From Pyrenopolyporus hunteri (taxonomy: Eukaryota; Ascomycota; Sordariomycetes; Xylariales; Hypoxylaceae): a stretch of DNA of 64,000 nucleotides. The translations under genes and the position numbers were made by a program. The stretch spans positions 2,294,001 through 2,358,000 of the forward strand of contig CADCXC010000037.1 of assembly GCA_902806595.1 (NCBI GenBank), written 5' to 3'. The notes under the pieces were generated by a model that worked only from the letters and a program-made list of their open reading frames with translations, did not search any database and had not been told where the DNA came from. Of this stretch, positions 48,567 to 59,510 are shown piece after piece (position 1 is the first letter of the stretch; the number at the start of each line of letters is the position of its first letter).

Positions 48567-49706
48567 TCAAATGAAACCGTAAAACATAAATTGAATTTTG
48601 TTCATATGCTGAACAGACTTATGTATTATATCTACGCAACTCATGATAACCCAAGCGCTAGAACACACCAACTTTCCATGGTCATCCCTCCCCTCCCCTT
48701 CCCTTCTCCCCCTCGCACCCAACCCCTCCAACTTCTCCATCAACACATCCACCGCCCACGCAAACGTCGTCTCCATGTCGACATCCGGGCCCTTATCCAC
48801 CTGCGCTAGGATGCCCTTCTCCCTCAACACCCTCTCGTCCAACCTGCCCTCCACATCGCCGCCCTCGAACAGCTCCGCGTGGGCCGCCACGTAGTTCGGC
48901 CACACGACGCGGTCCACGTACCCGGGCGGGTCGGCCCAGAAGCCCTCGAGCGTGACGTACCCGTCGCGCCGCTCGCGCCGCCGCGTCGCCGCCGCGCGGC
49001 TCACGGCTAGGAAGATGCGCAGGTCGAGAAGGGCCGGGATCCCGCCTGCTTCCAGCGCCGACGAGTACAGCAGGAACCCGTCCACGAGGCAGATCCGCGG
49101 GCTGGGGGATAAGGGTTGCGGGGTGGTGAGTAGGAAGTGCCCTGGACGCCCTGGGGAGAGCCAGGTGCTGACTTTGGATTTGGCGGCGGCGATGCTGGAT
49201 GTGCTTACGGGGCATTCGCCGATGGAGTTTTGGTCCTCTTTGGAGTCGACGAAGGGCTGGGGGGGTTGGTTAGTGAGTGTGAGTGTGTGAGAGAGTGCGT
49301 GTGGGTAGGTGACACGATGAGGGGAAGTTGAAGGAATTATATAACGGATTCCCTTCATCTGTTAACATAACGAGGGCTTACGGGGAAAGTGCCGTGGGCG
49401 CGGATGTGTTCCAGCGCCCGCTTCATGGCCGGGATGTCAATGGCTTCGGCGCAGTCCCAGTCTAGGAGGCCGTCTTTGTAGGGGAGTCTAGATTCTAGGT
49501 TGTTAGAATTTCTTATTGAAAAATAAAAATTAATAAAAATCAGAGGGAGTAAGGTGATAATCATACTCGTTCTCGGGTCTATAGAAATCATCTTCGTGAA
49601 GAACGAAGGTGTTCGGGAAGACGTCGCGTAAGAGCCGGGCGAGCGTTGTCTTGCCACTTGATGAAGCCCCGCTGATACCGACGATAAATGCTTTTCTGTC
49701 CTCCAT
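48567..49706 (-). CDS. Nicotinamide riboside kinase (NRK1-like)
   Basis: Exons 49706..49567, 49487..49382 and 49256..48567, 311 residues. NRK phosphorylates nicotinamide riboside to NMN in NAD salvage. Evidence: P-loop GISGASSSGKTTLARLL, the HEDDFYRPENE block, LLDWDCAEAIDIPAMKRAL, ICLVDGFLLYSS, and the lid FLAVSRAAATRRRERRDGYV with WADPPGYVDRVVWPNYV. The second acceptor was chosen because only it keeps the frame. The final 40-45 residues (from about GRREGEGRDDHGK onward) look unlike the family and AT-rich; they may be an added tail or hide a small intron. The neighbouring FN3K-like gene runs in the same direction. Confidence 0.88.
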
Positions 49707-50218
49707 ATCGTCCCTTTTGGCGTAGACAGCCAAGCACTACCGCTGTTTCAAGTTATAGGACATGTGGTGAGGAGAAAACGACGATGGGCAGTCTTCCGGT
49801 TGTAAGTGAGAATAGAAATAGAAAGAAAGATGGTTCTTAGATGTTGCGTGATTAGTGGACGGACTAATGCCTCCCGTAATGGAAGGATCGGATCCGCCCG
49901 GGATGAGTCAGCCGGCGCCCCGATTCCCCTTTTTGCGACTTATATCTGGTTTCGGAGATATGTGAATATAACAGGTTAAGAGATGTAGGAGTAAGATTCG
50001 CAAAATAAGTTTAAGATAAATATAGGTATCAAGAACGAGGATGTCGGAAAAATATATATATTCGAACTCGCGTTATCATGACCTGGCTCTTCCCGGATAT
50101 CATCTTCATTGAGAACATTCATAAGCTGTCCTAGCTTTAAACCAAACGTACCACCGATAAATTTAGGAAAGAATCGAGACGGAGCGAGGTGACGGAAGTG
50201 AACGAAATTAGCTTGTTT
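49707..50218. other. Interval between FN3K-like gene 3' end and NRK start
   Basis: 512 bp with a TGAGTCA site at 49904-49910, about 200 bp upstream of the NRK start. No gene seen. Confidence 0.55.
49904..49910. promoter_or_regulatory. Gcn4/CPC1-type site TGAGTCA upstream of NRK
   Basis: Perfect heptamer within ATGAGTCAGC. Function inferred from motif only. Confidence 0.35.
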
Positions 50219-51325
50219 TCACCCATACTTCGTGTTGAGTTTCCTCATAATTGACATCGCTCCGCTTCTGTATCCACCACCAAATAACGCCCAATGATTT
50301 AGGTGATGATATCTATTCGACCATGAGCATTAGGATTTCCGTACTCGGAAGCACAATAGAGAAAAGAGGAAATAAATCATGACTTACAATTCATACAACG
50401 CCACCCGGTCCTCCCACTCCTCTTTCGGTTCAGCCTTCGGCACTAGACTCTCATACTCTTTCCAGAAGCTACTCCCGTAACCCCCGAACATGCGCATTAT
50501 GCCCAGCTCGTATTCCGAGTGGCCATAGACAGAAGACGGATCGAACACAACCTCCTCCACGCCCCCTTGCCCCGCAATCCTGCCGCGGCCGTGGTTCCCG
50601 CTCCACAAATCGCCATGCACGACGACGGGATACACGCCTTTGATATGATCGTCGCCAATCAGCCTCGGCACGACCGTGCTCGCCGTCTTCTCCACCGCGG
50701 CAGCTAAATCCGGATCCGAGCCGTTGCTCTTGACGCCCTGGCGGAGGATCGCGCGCAGGCGGTTGTTCGCGTAGAAGTCGGCCCACGAGGTCTTCCAGGA
50801 GTTGTCCTGGGGCGAGGAGCCGCAGCACGTGGTGGTCGGGAAGCCGAACATGGGCCTGTCGAACCCTTCGGGCACGGGGGCGGGCGTCGTGTGCAGCCGC
50901 GCCAGCTTCTTGGCGAGCGACTCGCCCGACCCGTTCGGCCGCGACGAGCCTAGCTCCAGGAAGTCCGTCACCAGGAAGAACTTGTTCGGGTTCTCCCGGA
51001 ACGCGCCGTTGGCGTGGGATCGGGGGCACAGGCTGGGGACTACGGAGTGGATAGCGTTGAGGGATGCATGTTCGCCTAGGTTGTGTTAGCAGATCGTATG
51101 GATCATACGGCCGTACGGGGACGCTGGCTCATCCTAACCCTTGAACATAAGTTCGGAGTCGGCCCCCGTTCCCGTTTTAACGAAGAAGTTTACGTCCTTC
51201 CCATCCTTCGTTGAGCTCAGCTTAAAAGTCGAAGCGAACCCGGAGCCGCCATACGAAACTAGCTTGGTGGCTTTGGAGTCTAACCCCAAGGCATCTAAAA
51301 TGGCTGGATCGACCTTGGAGGCCAT
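50219..51325 (-). CDS. Fructosamine-3-kinase family protein (protein-ribulosamine 3-kinase)
   Basis: Exons 51325..51139, 51075..50388 and 50312..50219, 322 residues; introns are 63 and 75 nt, GT-AG. FN3K enzymes phosphorylate ketosamines on glycated proteins, which then break down. Evidence: N-lobe GGSGFASTFKL (nucleotide loop), FFVKTGTGADSELMFKGEHA (lysine plus helix), FFLVTDFLELG hinge, catalytic VVHGDLWSGNHG, and VVFDPSSVYGHSEYELGI (metal-binding Asp). The last exon encodes YHHLNHWALFGGGYRSGAMS and ends NTKYG, exactly as expected for the family. An in-frame ATG at 51400 would add 25 residues; 51325 fits the usual MASKVDPAIL start. Confidence 0.92.
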
Positions 51326-52245
51326 GGTAGAGGCGTTCCTAATGGTCGATGAGTTAAGCAGGCTGAGTGATACGTGCTCAAGGCCGGAGATAGCCTGCAT
51401 ATACTATGGTAGGTCTCGGAGATGAGAGATAGAAGCGGGCTGATCGACCTTGGCCCCAATGGGCTTGTAGATGAAGGAGGATGACGTCACCGTACCTGAA
51501 GGGCTTGTCAACCTCGAAGCAATTCGGTCGAATTGGGAACTGGAGACGCTTGGGTGGGATGCCTGTGGATGGGTCATACGAGAACAAAACTCAAGGGAGT
51601 GACTCGATTCCGAGTTAGGTTAGGGGAGTCGGTCTTGGAGATTCCCAGTAATAAAAAAAAAGCAAAATGCACAATGAGGGATTAATCAAATTCTATCCGT
51701 GGCGTGTGAGATGGAGATCGCCCGATTAGAGGGAAGATGTATTACAAGACCATGCGTGTGGTCCTTTCTATTAGAGTACCTAGGTACCTAGGTACTTAGG
51801 TAGCTACCCGGTATCTATCGATAAGCCAGCCAGCTAACCAGCTCATTACCTAACCCAACCCTGCAAAGAAACGGGAGGGTCCACACTAAACTCGGCAACT
51901 TGCTTCAGCCCTATTTTGATTTTCCCTCCCCGTTGAAATTCACCCTTCGCCTTCGCCACAATTAATACTAAGTAAGAATAGCGGCTATACTTTTCACCTC
52001 AAAGATTATTGCCGAAGCCACAGCTCGAACGCTGATAACCCACGGTAGAAACGCCACGCTAGAACTCCTTTGCGCCGGAACCTTCTTGTCTAATGACCCG
52101 ATCGTTCTCCCTCTAGGTATAACATAACGCCTTATTACAACATCGCCCATGATGTCTTGGGCCCGTCATTATTCATGATTTAGCGTGCGCTTATGCACCG
52201 ACTCGAATCGCGAGCCCGGAGATTTCCATCCCCTGCTTGCTGCGT
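51326..52245. other. Interval upstream of FN3K-like gene
   Basis: About 900 bp. Contains a TACCTAGGTA cluster (51776-51808) followed directly by TATCGATAAG (51816-51825), then an AT-rich stretch. No gene supported. Confidence 0.5.
51776..51808. repeat. TACCTAGGTA palindrome cluster
   Basis: GTACCTAGGTACCTAGGTAC then TTAGGTAGC; one of the cleanest arrays of the dispersed motif. Confidence 0.85.
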
Positions 52246-52590
52246 TCACCGCAGCGTTGCTGTCGATTTCAGCGGAGCAACGTCCGAAGCTATGCTTGCC
52301 GAGCTTGGCTTTCGGAGCAGACTGCCAGCTTGTTTGTACCACGCCTTCTTGACGAGTTTCGTCTCGGCCTTGGTCTCGTTTTTCGGTTTCTCAGTAGATG
52401 CGGCTGCGGCCCTACTCCTCTGGATTGCTTCGATCTCGTCGGGGTCCATGGGGTTGCTGAATACCTCTTCGCCGCGCTCGTGCCCCGTGCCGTTGAAGCA
52501 GGCCGCGCATGGGCAGATGGGGACTGTGGGCTGGAGACGAGACGGGTGGACGGTCTGGCTCCGCCACCAGTTTTGGAATTCGGATTTCAT
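52246..52590 (-). CDS. Small unrecognised protein with CPCAAC motif (114 aa)
   Basis: Intronless ORF with A at -3 and balanced, coding-like composition. Sequence order: MKSEFQNWWRSQTVHPSRLQ, a Cys pair in PICPCAACFNGTGHERGEEV, an acidic segment (NPMDPDEIEAIQRSR), then a Lys/Ala/Ser-rich basic tail (KNETKAETKLVKKAWYKQAG). No signal peptide or membrane segment. No family is recognised; a frame on the opposite strand over the same DNA is Leu/Phe-rich and looks like a shadow. Confidence 0.55.
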   Translation of the reverse strand: MKSEFQNWWRSQTVHPSRLQPTVPICPCAACFNGTGHERGEEVFSNPMDPDEIEAIQRSRAAAASTEKPKNETKAETKLVKKAWYKQAGSLLRKPSSASIASDVAPLKSTATLR

Positions 52591-55332
52591 GATCTGGTGT
52601 GGTTTGGATAGGTAGATTTGTTGATATTATTTGCTCTGAATACTTCTGAAGTGGTATGGAAGTCTTTTTGTATTGGGCTTGAAGGTGAGGTGAAAGGTGA
52701 GAGGTGAGAACTCAGGGTGGTCCCCAACCGCAAATCGCCCAAGTCGACAAAGAATTAAGGATTGAAGTTTCAAGTTTCTGGCGCTGTCAAACCGTAGCTT
52801 AACCTAAGACAGCGGAAGCTAGAGCTTATTATATATGTATTTGCTGTCCTATGAAGCATCCGTGTCTGATACACACCTACAATTAGTATTCCCGAATCAT
52901 CCCGTGCGTCGCCACCCGGGCCTGCCAAGATCTCCCTAGTCCCCCAATACTCGCGCCTAAGTTTATCCTGCGTGTAATGTACTTCATCCTTCATTAATAA
53001 ACAGAGTAACCGTTACACCGGTTTGAAATACCTCCTCGGGCATCTCGTGCAGGCAAGCCGTAACGAGTTGCCTGGGAATAGGCAGATAGGGTAGCGTAGA
53101 GGCTTGCTACCAGTCAGTCTGCACGTATCTCAGAGCTGGATATTTATAAATTTCTTCAATTCATTTTCGTACAAGACGTTCCTCCGCCTCGAAGACGTCG
53201 TACGTTACCACCACGAAGGGGAATATCCGTTGGGCAAGGTGAGTGCCGTATGTTTCACGGCTTCTTGAATAGCCCCCACGTAGCTATTTGCTGCGTACCG
53301 ATGCGGCGGTGTCCAGGGTTTTTACGTTAGGCGCATTGGATGTGATCCTACTACCGATGTCACCTTGTTTGTTTGGGGGCTTCGACGTATCAACGTTCCA
53401 TCAGATTAGCCGCTTGACTCGGACTACCTACTCACCTCATCACCAAGGCACCTTACCTAGTCCACGGCCAAGAGGCTAGGGACGGGAGCTAGGGAAGAAA
53501 AGGAACGAGGAAGAAGAAAAAATTGTTCGACATAAGTACGGACAAACCTATCGGTGATCTCGCGGACTTAATTCGGAGAACATTACCGGTTCCAACACCA
53601 CCGGCGCATAATATGATATGTAGATCTTTATAATCAATAGTTTCCGGCGATTTCAGTGTAAATAAAGCATTGAAAATAACTATCCATTATACGGCAATGC
53701 AGACATTGTTCTTATAATCACTAGAACGTAGACAGGACACGCGTCTGGAGCTTTGCGGATCGACTAGCAAGGGTTGGATGGAGGTGGACAGGGATAATCT
53801 ACAATGGATATAACTAGCTGTCACCTTATATATAGAATTTACTAGCAATTATCGCGTATTAAATTGGGTTCAATTCGTAGCAATTACCTAAGATTCCGAT
53901 GTACATATGTAGGTCCAAGAGCCGCAAACACCATGGGTAAGGTTAAGATGTATGGTCGGGGCATCTGAGGCCCATACCTACCAGGTAGGCCTCAACAAGA
54001 AAAAAATTTTGCACATTGTGTATTACTTATCAAGATGAGGTACGGGTTCTTAGGTATTAAGGTAATATGAAAAGACTGAGATCTGTACTGGCCGTTACCT
54101 AAGACAAACCGGGTTGTTTTACCGTGCCAGGTACTAAACATAGGGGTTCTACGTTGCGTGCTGGCTGTAAGGAGGAAACCTATGATGGTAATCTGAACGA
54201 CTACCCATGAAACAGGCTTGGATGGAAGCTTCTCAAAGCGCCTGACTCTCCATGCGAAACTCTTATCATAGGAAAGATATATAGATCGAATTTCTAAACT
54301 CTTAATCGTTTTACCTCTTGTGTAGGACATGTAGACAAGAGACGCCGGTAATAGCTTCATACACAGTGAACTGGGGCCAAGAGCACGACAATCAAGACAG
54401 ATGGCTGATTGTTCGCACCGCCTTTCGAGATACAACGAAAATCCTAGGCAGCAAGGCAGTGGTGATAAATCTAGGTGGCCGGCTTTGGTTTTTGAAATAA
54501 TTACGCGTGTGCCCTAAGAACCTTTAGAAAGTAGCCTTTGAGGACGTGAGGTACGGGCGCGTTGTGAACTCCACGCGCCTGTGGCTGAACAGATCAATCA
54601 TGGACTTGAGTTGTGCGCTGATTGCGGGAAACTGACTTTTCCATCCATACCTGCTTTCCCTTTCCTCCCGCAAGTACAACACATTCACTCTCAATTCTCC
54701 CGCTTCTCCCACTCATTTGAAAAACCTGACTTGGTGATTTCCTTGCCTGGTGTCCTCCGGCTCCGAAGCGAACCTCATATAAGCAACACCACGCAGCCCT
54801 TGACTTTCCCATCATTTTACCTTTCCTTCTAGACCAGACCTACAGTCGACCGAGAAAACTTTGCAGGTTTCAACAGCCCGTAGCAGCATTGTACCCAAAG
54901 TATCGCGCGAGATACTGTCCCGCAACAACCAACCCACAGACAGCACTGACCTGCTGTGGTTGCCATTTTTCAAAACCCTAACTCTCATCAATTCAACCAA
55001 TTTCGGCTCCCACCTTGGTATTACACCTTCATAAATATCCTTCGAGGCATCTACCTCAATAGATATCCAACAACGACAGCAACAACAACAGCATCATCAC
55101 CATAACCACCAGTATCACCACCACCGCCAACCTCACCCTCACCCTACCCATCACCATCACCATCACTATCGACGCCGACACCAACATCAACCACCTACGC
55201 GCGCCCTAAGACCACCAAGCTCAAACACCAAAAAGTCCCTAGTCAAAGTCAAAGTCAAAGTCAGCACCTACACAACCAAAAAAATCCAAAAAGAAATTCA
55301 ACATATCAAAAACCAACGAAAAAAAAAAAAGA
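52591..55332. other. Intergenic interval with a long CAA/CAC-rich leader at its right end
   Basis: 2.7 kb without a supported gene. The first 2.4 kb is AT-rich. From about 55066 to 55332 the plus strand is almost free of G in long stretches (CAACAA, CACCAT, ACCATC repeats, then GTCAAA repeats and A-runs), the pattern of a fungal 5' leader for the following gene. Confidence 0.55.
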
Positions 55333-55974
55333 ATGTCCAACTACGTGCACACCGTCCCCGGCATCTACGGCCAGCCGATCCCCTGGTGGGAGCTCCGGGC
55401 GCCCAACCCGCGGCACCGGCCCTTCGCCGCCTTCACGTACGGGCGGACGGTGGCGCCGCCGGCCTACGCCTTCCACGTGCCGGCGGAGGAGCTCGAGCGG
55501 CGGCGCAAGGACGCCGAGTTCGACGCGCTCATGGCGCGGCTCGGCGCGACGCCCGGGTGGCCGCCGATCGGGACGCCCATGCCCGCGGGCCGGTCGCAGC
55601 TCAGGCTCAAGCGCAAGCGTGCGGAGAAGCCGGAGAAGCCGCCGCTCGGCGTGCGCGCGCTGCAGCTGGCGGCGAGCGTGCGGGCCGCCGTCGACGCCGC
55701 GAGGAAGGATGTGAGGGAGAGGTACGAGGCCGCCGCGTTCCGGATCGACCGGAAGGTCTGGCAGGTGCAGACGGCGTACCGGACGAGCCGGTGGCCGCCG
55801 ACGCTGCGGGACCTGCGCAGGATCCTGCTGTGGCTGCTCGGGGTCCTCCTGCTGCTGTGGCTGGGCTGGCTGAAGGTCCTGGAGGTGCGGGAGCGGGTCC
55901 CCGAGCCTCGGCCGCGGGTCTCCCATACGCCGTATTATCCGCACTACGAGGTGTGGTCTGTGGCGGAGCCGTGA
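55333..55974 (+). CDS. Unrecognised protein with C-terminal membrane anchor (213 aa)
   Basis: Single exon with ATG at 55333 immediately after an A-rich leader. Third codon positions are almost all G or C, in contrast with the flanking DNA. The N terminus is Pro/aromatic-rich (TVPGIYGQPIPWWELRAPNP) and is followed by a charged helix (PAEELERRRKDAEFDALMAR) and a basic stretch (RLKRKRAEKPEKPP). A second helix leads to one strongly hydrophobic segment (RILLWLLGVLLLLWLGWLKV, about 163-183). The last 28 residues are Pro/Tyr-rich. This looks like a tail-anchored or single-pass membrane protein. Two other frames here are also long, but only this one has a good start and a sensible protein. Confidence 0.78.
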   Translation: MSNYVHTVPGIYGQPIPWWELRAPNPRHRPFAAFTYGRTVAPPAYAFHVPAEELERRRKDAEFDALMARLGATPGWPPIGTPMPAGRSQLRLKRKRAEKPEKPPLGVRALQLAASVRAAVDAARKDVRERYEAAAFRIDRKVWQVQTAYRTSRWPPTLRDLRRILLWLLGVLLLLWLGWLKVLEVRERVPEPRPRVSHTPYYPHYEVWSVAEP

Positions 55975-56493
55975 TACATCGGGGAGGAAGAATACTGAAT
56001 GGAATTGTCAAGCCGTGTGGAAGGAAGTCGTGAGGAAAGGCGTGAGGAGGACGGAAGATAGGAGAGGAGATTAGTAGTATGGAAGGATTATCTGGAATCG
56101 GTTTACGCAGTTAGGATTCGGCTGGAATCCCATATGCCATTTTTGCTTTGGCTACTGAGCATTTGTAAAGCGACGGCTTGGAATGGACGAACGAACGAAC
56201 GAACGATTAAGGGAACAGCTAGACGAGTCTTATTAGCTTGGCTTTGAGCTGGAAATCAAACCGTCACGAATTCGATAGGAGACATAAGCCTATGATTAGC
56301 AAATGCGATATTCATTTGAGATAAAAACGCAAGGGACAAAAACATCAGATGCATGCAATAGTGACAAACCCGCCCCTAAGCTCTATTTCGCAACACCTCT
56401 CCGCTCCATTATGTCACATATATTCCGGGGATCAACACCCTGGAACACTTAGGTTAGTACAGTCTATCAGACCAGCGTCTATGCCTGTTATCC
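55975..56493. other. Convergent 3' interval
   Basis: 519 bp between the stop of the 55333 gene and the stop of LSC2, with a short (GAAC)n tandem near 56190-56203. No gene seen. Confidence 0.6.
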
Positions 56494-58045
56494 TTAAATA
56501 CCCAAACTGAATTCGACCCCGACGTCAATGTCCCGAGCTACGTAGATATTAGCTTCACTTTCTTGCAGAAATAGATAGATTCGTGAGAACATACCCATTT
56601 TTACAACTTTGGAGAGTTGTACAGACTTCTCCGCGGCGTTTTGGAGGTCGTCGATGGAGAAGATCTTCAATCCCGAGTCGTTGATTAGTTGGTGGGCCTG
56701 TTCCATGTTGGTTCCTTGTAGACGGGCGATGATGGGGACCTTGAGATTTAGGGATTGGACGGTGTTGATGAGACCGTGGGCGATAGCGTCGCATCGCACA
56801 ATACCACCGAAAATGTTGACAAAGATAGCGGTAACCTTGGGGTCGCTAGTGATGAGCTCGAAAGCCTCCTTGATGGCGGCGGGTGTGGCACCACCGCCAA
56901 CGTCAAGGAAGTTAGCGGGCTGGCCCCCGTTTAGCTTGATGATGTCCATGGTGGCCATGGCCAGACCGGCACCATTGACGAGGCAGCCGATGTCACCATC
57001 GAGCTTGATGAAGTTGAGGCCGGACTCGGCGGCGCGAACCTCTTCGGGGTCTTCTTGGGTGGTATCGCGCCACGAGAAGATCTCTTGTTGCCGGAACTGA
57101 GCGTTGTCGTCGAAGCCGAACTTAGCGTCCATGCACATGACCTTGTGGTCCGAGGTCTCGGAGAGAGGGTTGATTTCGATTTGGGTGGCATCCTTCTCGG
57201 TGAAGATCTTGTACAGCTTTTGGATGGTATCCTTGGCGTCTTCGATGCACTGCTCGCTGAAACCAAGCTTGGTCGCGATATCCCGGGCAATCTCGTCAGT
57301 CACACCGGTCTTGATATCGATGTATGTAGTGTTGATAGCTTCGGGGTGCTCCTTGGCAACGGTTTCGATGTCCATACCGCCCTGAGAAGAGGAGACGATG
57401 ACGGGGCCTTGGGAGGCTCGGTCCATCAGAATGGCCAGGTAGAACTCTCGGCGGGCGAACTTGCGCTCGCAGATGTAGACGGAGTTGCAGAGGCGGCCGG
57501 CCGCACCAGTCTGCTTGGTAATGAGCTTGTGGCCAATCATTTGCTCGGCGAACATCTTGGCCTCGGTGGGAGAGTAGATGACGCGGACACCTCCCTTCAG
57601 GCCGTTGTCGAAGGTACCCTTTCCACGGCCACCGGCCAGGACCTGGGCCTTGATGACCATATCCTCACCACCGATCTCCTTGGCTACCTTCTCGGCCTCG
57701 GCGGCGGACTTCGCGTTGAAACCCTTGGGGACTCCAATGCCATACTATAAGATTACGTTAGAATAGACGCAGACCTAACCGCTGAGCGATGGTTGTAGTA
57801 CCTGTCGCAGAAGGTCGGCTGAGAGATATTCGTGAATGCTCAGGTTTCTTCGCTGTTGTTGGGCGAGGCCGGGGAATCTGGTAGCGGGCGAGAAAGCGGT
57901 CTGAATAAGGATAGAGGGTTAGCATATACCGCTAGGAGACTAAGAAGTCGTGGTAGATAGGGAGTTTCTATCAGCAGTTCGGCCAGCTGACCTTAGAGGC
58001 GCGCAGGGCAGAAGCCGCAGCTCGGCTGCGAGCAAAGTTAAACAT
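56494..58045 (-). CDS. LSC2: Succinyl-CoA ligase (ADP-forming) beta subunit, mitochondrial
   Basis: Exons 58045..57992, 57900..57802, 57744..56595 and 56537..56494, 448 residues. It is the TCA-cycle enzyme that forms ATP from succinyl-CoA in the matrix. Presequence MFNFARSRAAASALRASK fills exon 1. Then LSIHEYLSADLLRQYGIGVP, the ATP-grasp fold (VIKAQVLAGGRGKGTFDNGL), EINPLSETSDHKVMCMDAKF, NFLDVGGGATPAAIKEAFEL and the FVNIFGGIVRCDAIAHG loop of the catalytic interface. The last intron (57 nt) is a stop-free multiple of three; splicing it restores the family end KMARDIDVGVEFSLGI, so it is certainly an intron. Confidence 0.96.
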
Positions 58046-58652
58046 GGTGAGGAACGGTGTCTCCGAGTGTCAATTGACTCTGAGTAACTCAGTGGGAATA
58101 GAGCACCTCTGGTTGTCCGATATGACGGATATAAAAAGAAGGTATTTTGGTGCAACTGTGATGCCGTCGTCAAACAAGAACAACTGGCCCCGGCCGTCAG
58201 GGAGAGCTCTTTTCCGGTAGAAAACGGGAAAATCCGGTCGCTCACGTTTGAGGGATCCACTCTGCCCGGTGAGCTGCAGCTGACGCTCGTGCATGACCTC
58301 AATCGGCAGGCATGTGCAACTCGGCATGGAACAAGCTATTTCCGCTGAATTTTCTACATGTACACTACGGATGTACCTAAGTATCCTAATGTAACTCTCC
58401 CATGTGCTCAAGGCCGTACAAAAAGAACCGAACACTGTATCGCTATCTTATCGCGCATCGCGAATTCATCTTCGTCACTTTTTTCTTTACGATGTACATA
58501 GATATTTCCTCCAGCCTGCGAGCATTGCGGTAATCGTACCGCCAGACTCGAGCACGACGATGTGTATTATCCATACCATGAACTGGCGATAGCATCGCCC
58601 AATTAATTTTACGTATATACCCTCACCAAACAGCCATCCCGAATCCATCACC
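58046..58652. promoter_or_regulatory. Divergent promoter interval LSC2 / DUF3245 gene
   Basis: 607 bp between divergent starts; nothing beyond ordinary AT-rich promoter DNA recognised. Confidence 0.5.
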
Positions 58653-59510
58653 ATGGCGCCAACCAACAAACCCTCGTCCTCCGCCTCAAAAGGCGCCTCC
58701 AACGGCAACCCAGCGCCCGACTTCGCCGTGAACATGAACCGGATCCAGACGCAACTCGAAGCACGCATGAAAGCCGCCCGCGCATTCCTCCCCTCGCGCT
58801 CCGACCTCGCCCATCCCAACGCCGCCTCCAGCAACGGCTCTTTCTCCGCGCTCAGCGCAGGCGCTTCCACCTCCCAGTCCCGGGACGCTGCCGCAGCGGC
58901 CGCGGCCGCCAGGTGCGCCGCCGAAAAAGCCGAGTTCGCGGAAGAGCGCGGCCTAGACCCGAACGCGGGCATCGGGCTCGTGCCCCCTAACTCCGCCGCT
59001 CGGAACGGGAAGCCTGGCGGCGGTGGAGAGGACCAGGGCACGGCGAACTTGCGCGGACGACTGCTTGGGAAGCGTGGACGGGGGGATATGGATGGGCAAT
59101 CACAGCAGCAGAAGCGGGCGCGGAAGGAGGAGGAGAGTAGTGATGAAGAGCCGGGGCGGAGTGGGCTTGGGAGAGCGAAGAATAGAAACGGGAATAGCAC
59201 CGCCACGGGGATAGAGAAGAGAGTGCAGGTGGATGTGGAAATGGGGATGGGGAGTGATAACGAGAAGAGAGAGGAAGACGGTGATCGCGTAAAGTCAGAT
59301 ACGCCGCTAGCGTCGGAGAAATCTAACGAAGACGATACCGAGAAGAAGGATGATCTCAATGGTCTTAAGGGCGATACGGAAGATTTAACTGCTGAGGCTA
59401 CTGCGGCTGCCGGCGAGACCGGTCGGCCTCTTTCGGAAGATGGAAATGTAAAGAAGAAGCGGAAGAAGAAAAGGAAAAAGAAGCCGACGGAGAAGTCAAA
59501 AGGTGATTAA
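58653..59510 (+). CDS. DUF3245-type nuclear/nucleolar protein
   Basis: Single exon, 285 residues. The N-terminal half has the pattern I associate with fungal DUF3245 proteins: NMNRIQTQLEARMKAARAFL, FSALSAGAS, DPNAGIGLVPPNS, LRGRLLGKRGRGD and SSDEEPGRSGLGRAKNR. The C-terminal half is acidic and Lys-rich with a strong basic end (KKKRKKKRKKKPTEKSKGD) that should act as a nuclear or nucleolar signal. An Ala run (about 79-86) reflects local codon repetition. Biochemical role unknown. Family assignment is from memory and should be checked by profile search. Confidence 0.82.
   Translation: MAPTNKPSSSASKGASNGNPAPDFAVNMNRIQTQLEARMKAARAFLPSRSDLAHPNAASSNGSFSALSAGASTSQSRDAAAAAAAARCAAEKAEFAEERGLDPNAGIGLVPPNSAARNGKPGGGGEDQGTANLRGRLLGKRGRGDMDGQSQQQKRARKEEESSDEEPGRSGLGRAKNRNGNSTATGIEKRVQVDVEMGMGSDNEKREEDGDRVKSDTPLASEKSNEDDTEKKDDLNGLKGDTEDLTAEATAAAGETGRPLSEDGNVKKKRKKKRKKKPTEKSKGD

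Noticed and set aside
53992..54435. 147-residue minus-strand open frame
   Set aside because: AT-rich, no recognisable motif, no sensible upstream context; treated as chance.
55036..55336. His/Gln-rich stop-free stretch before the 55333 gene
   Set aside because: It has no start codon and is out of frame with the gene; best read as a CAA/CAC-rich 5' leader.
55306..56033. Two further long frames (one antisense, one plus) over the 55333 gene
   Set aside because: Both are Arg/Ala/Pro-rich by-products of extreme GC3; neither has a good start context or a plausible protein.
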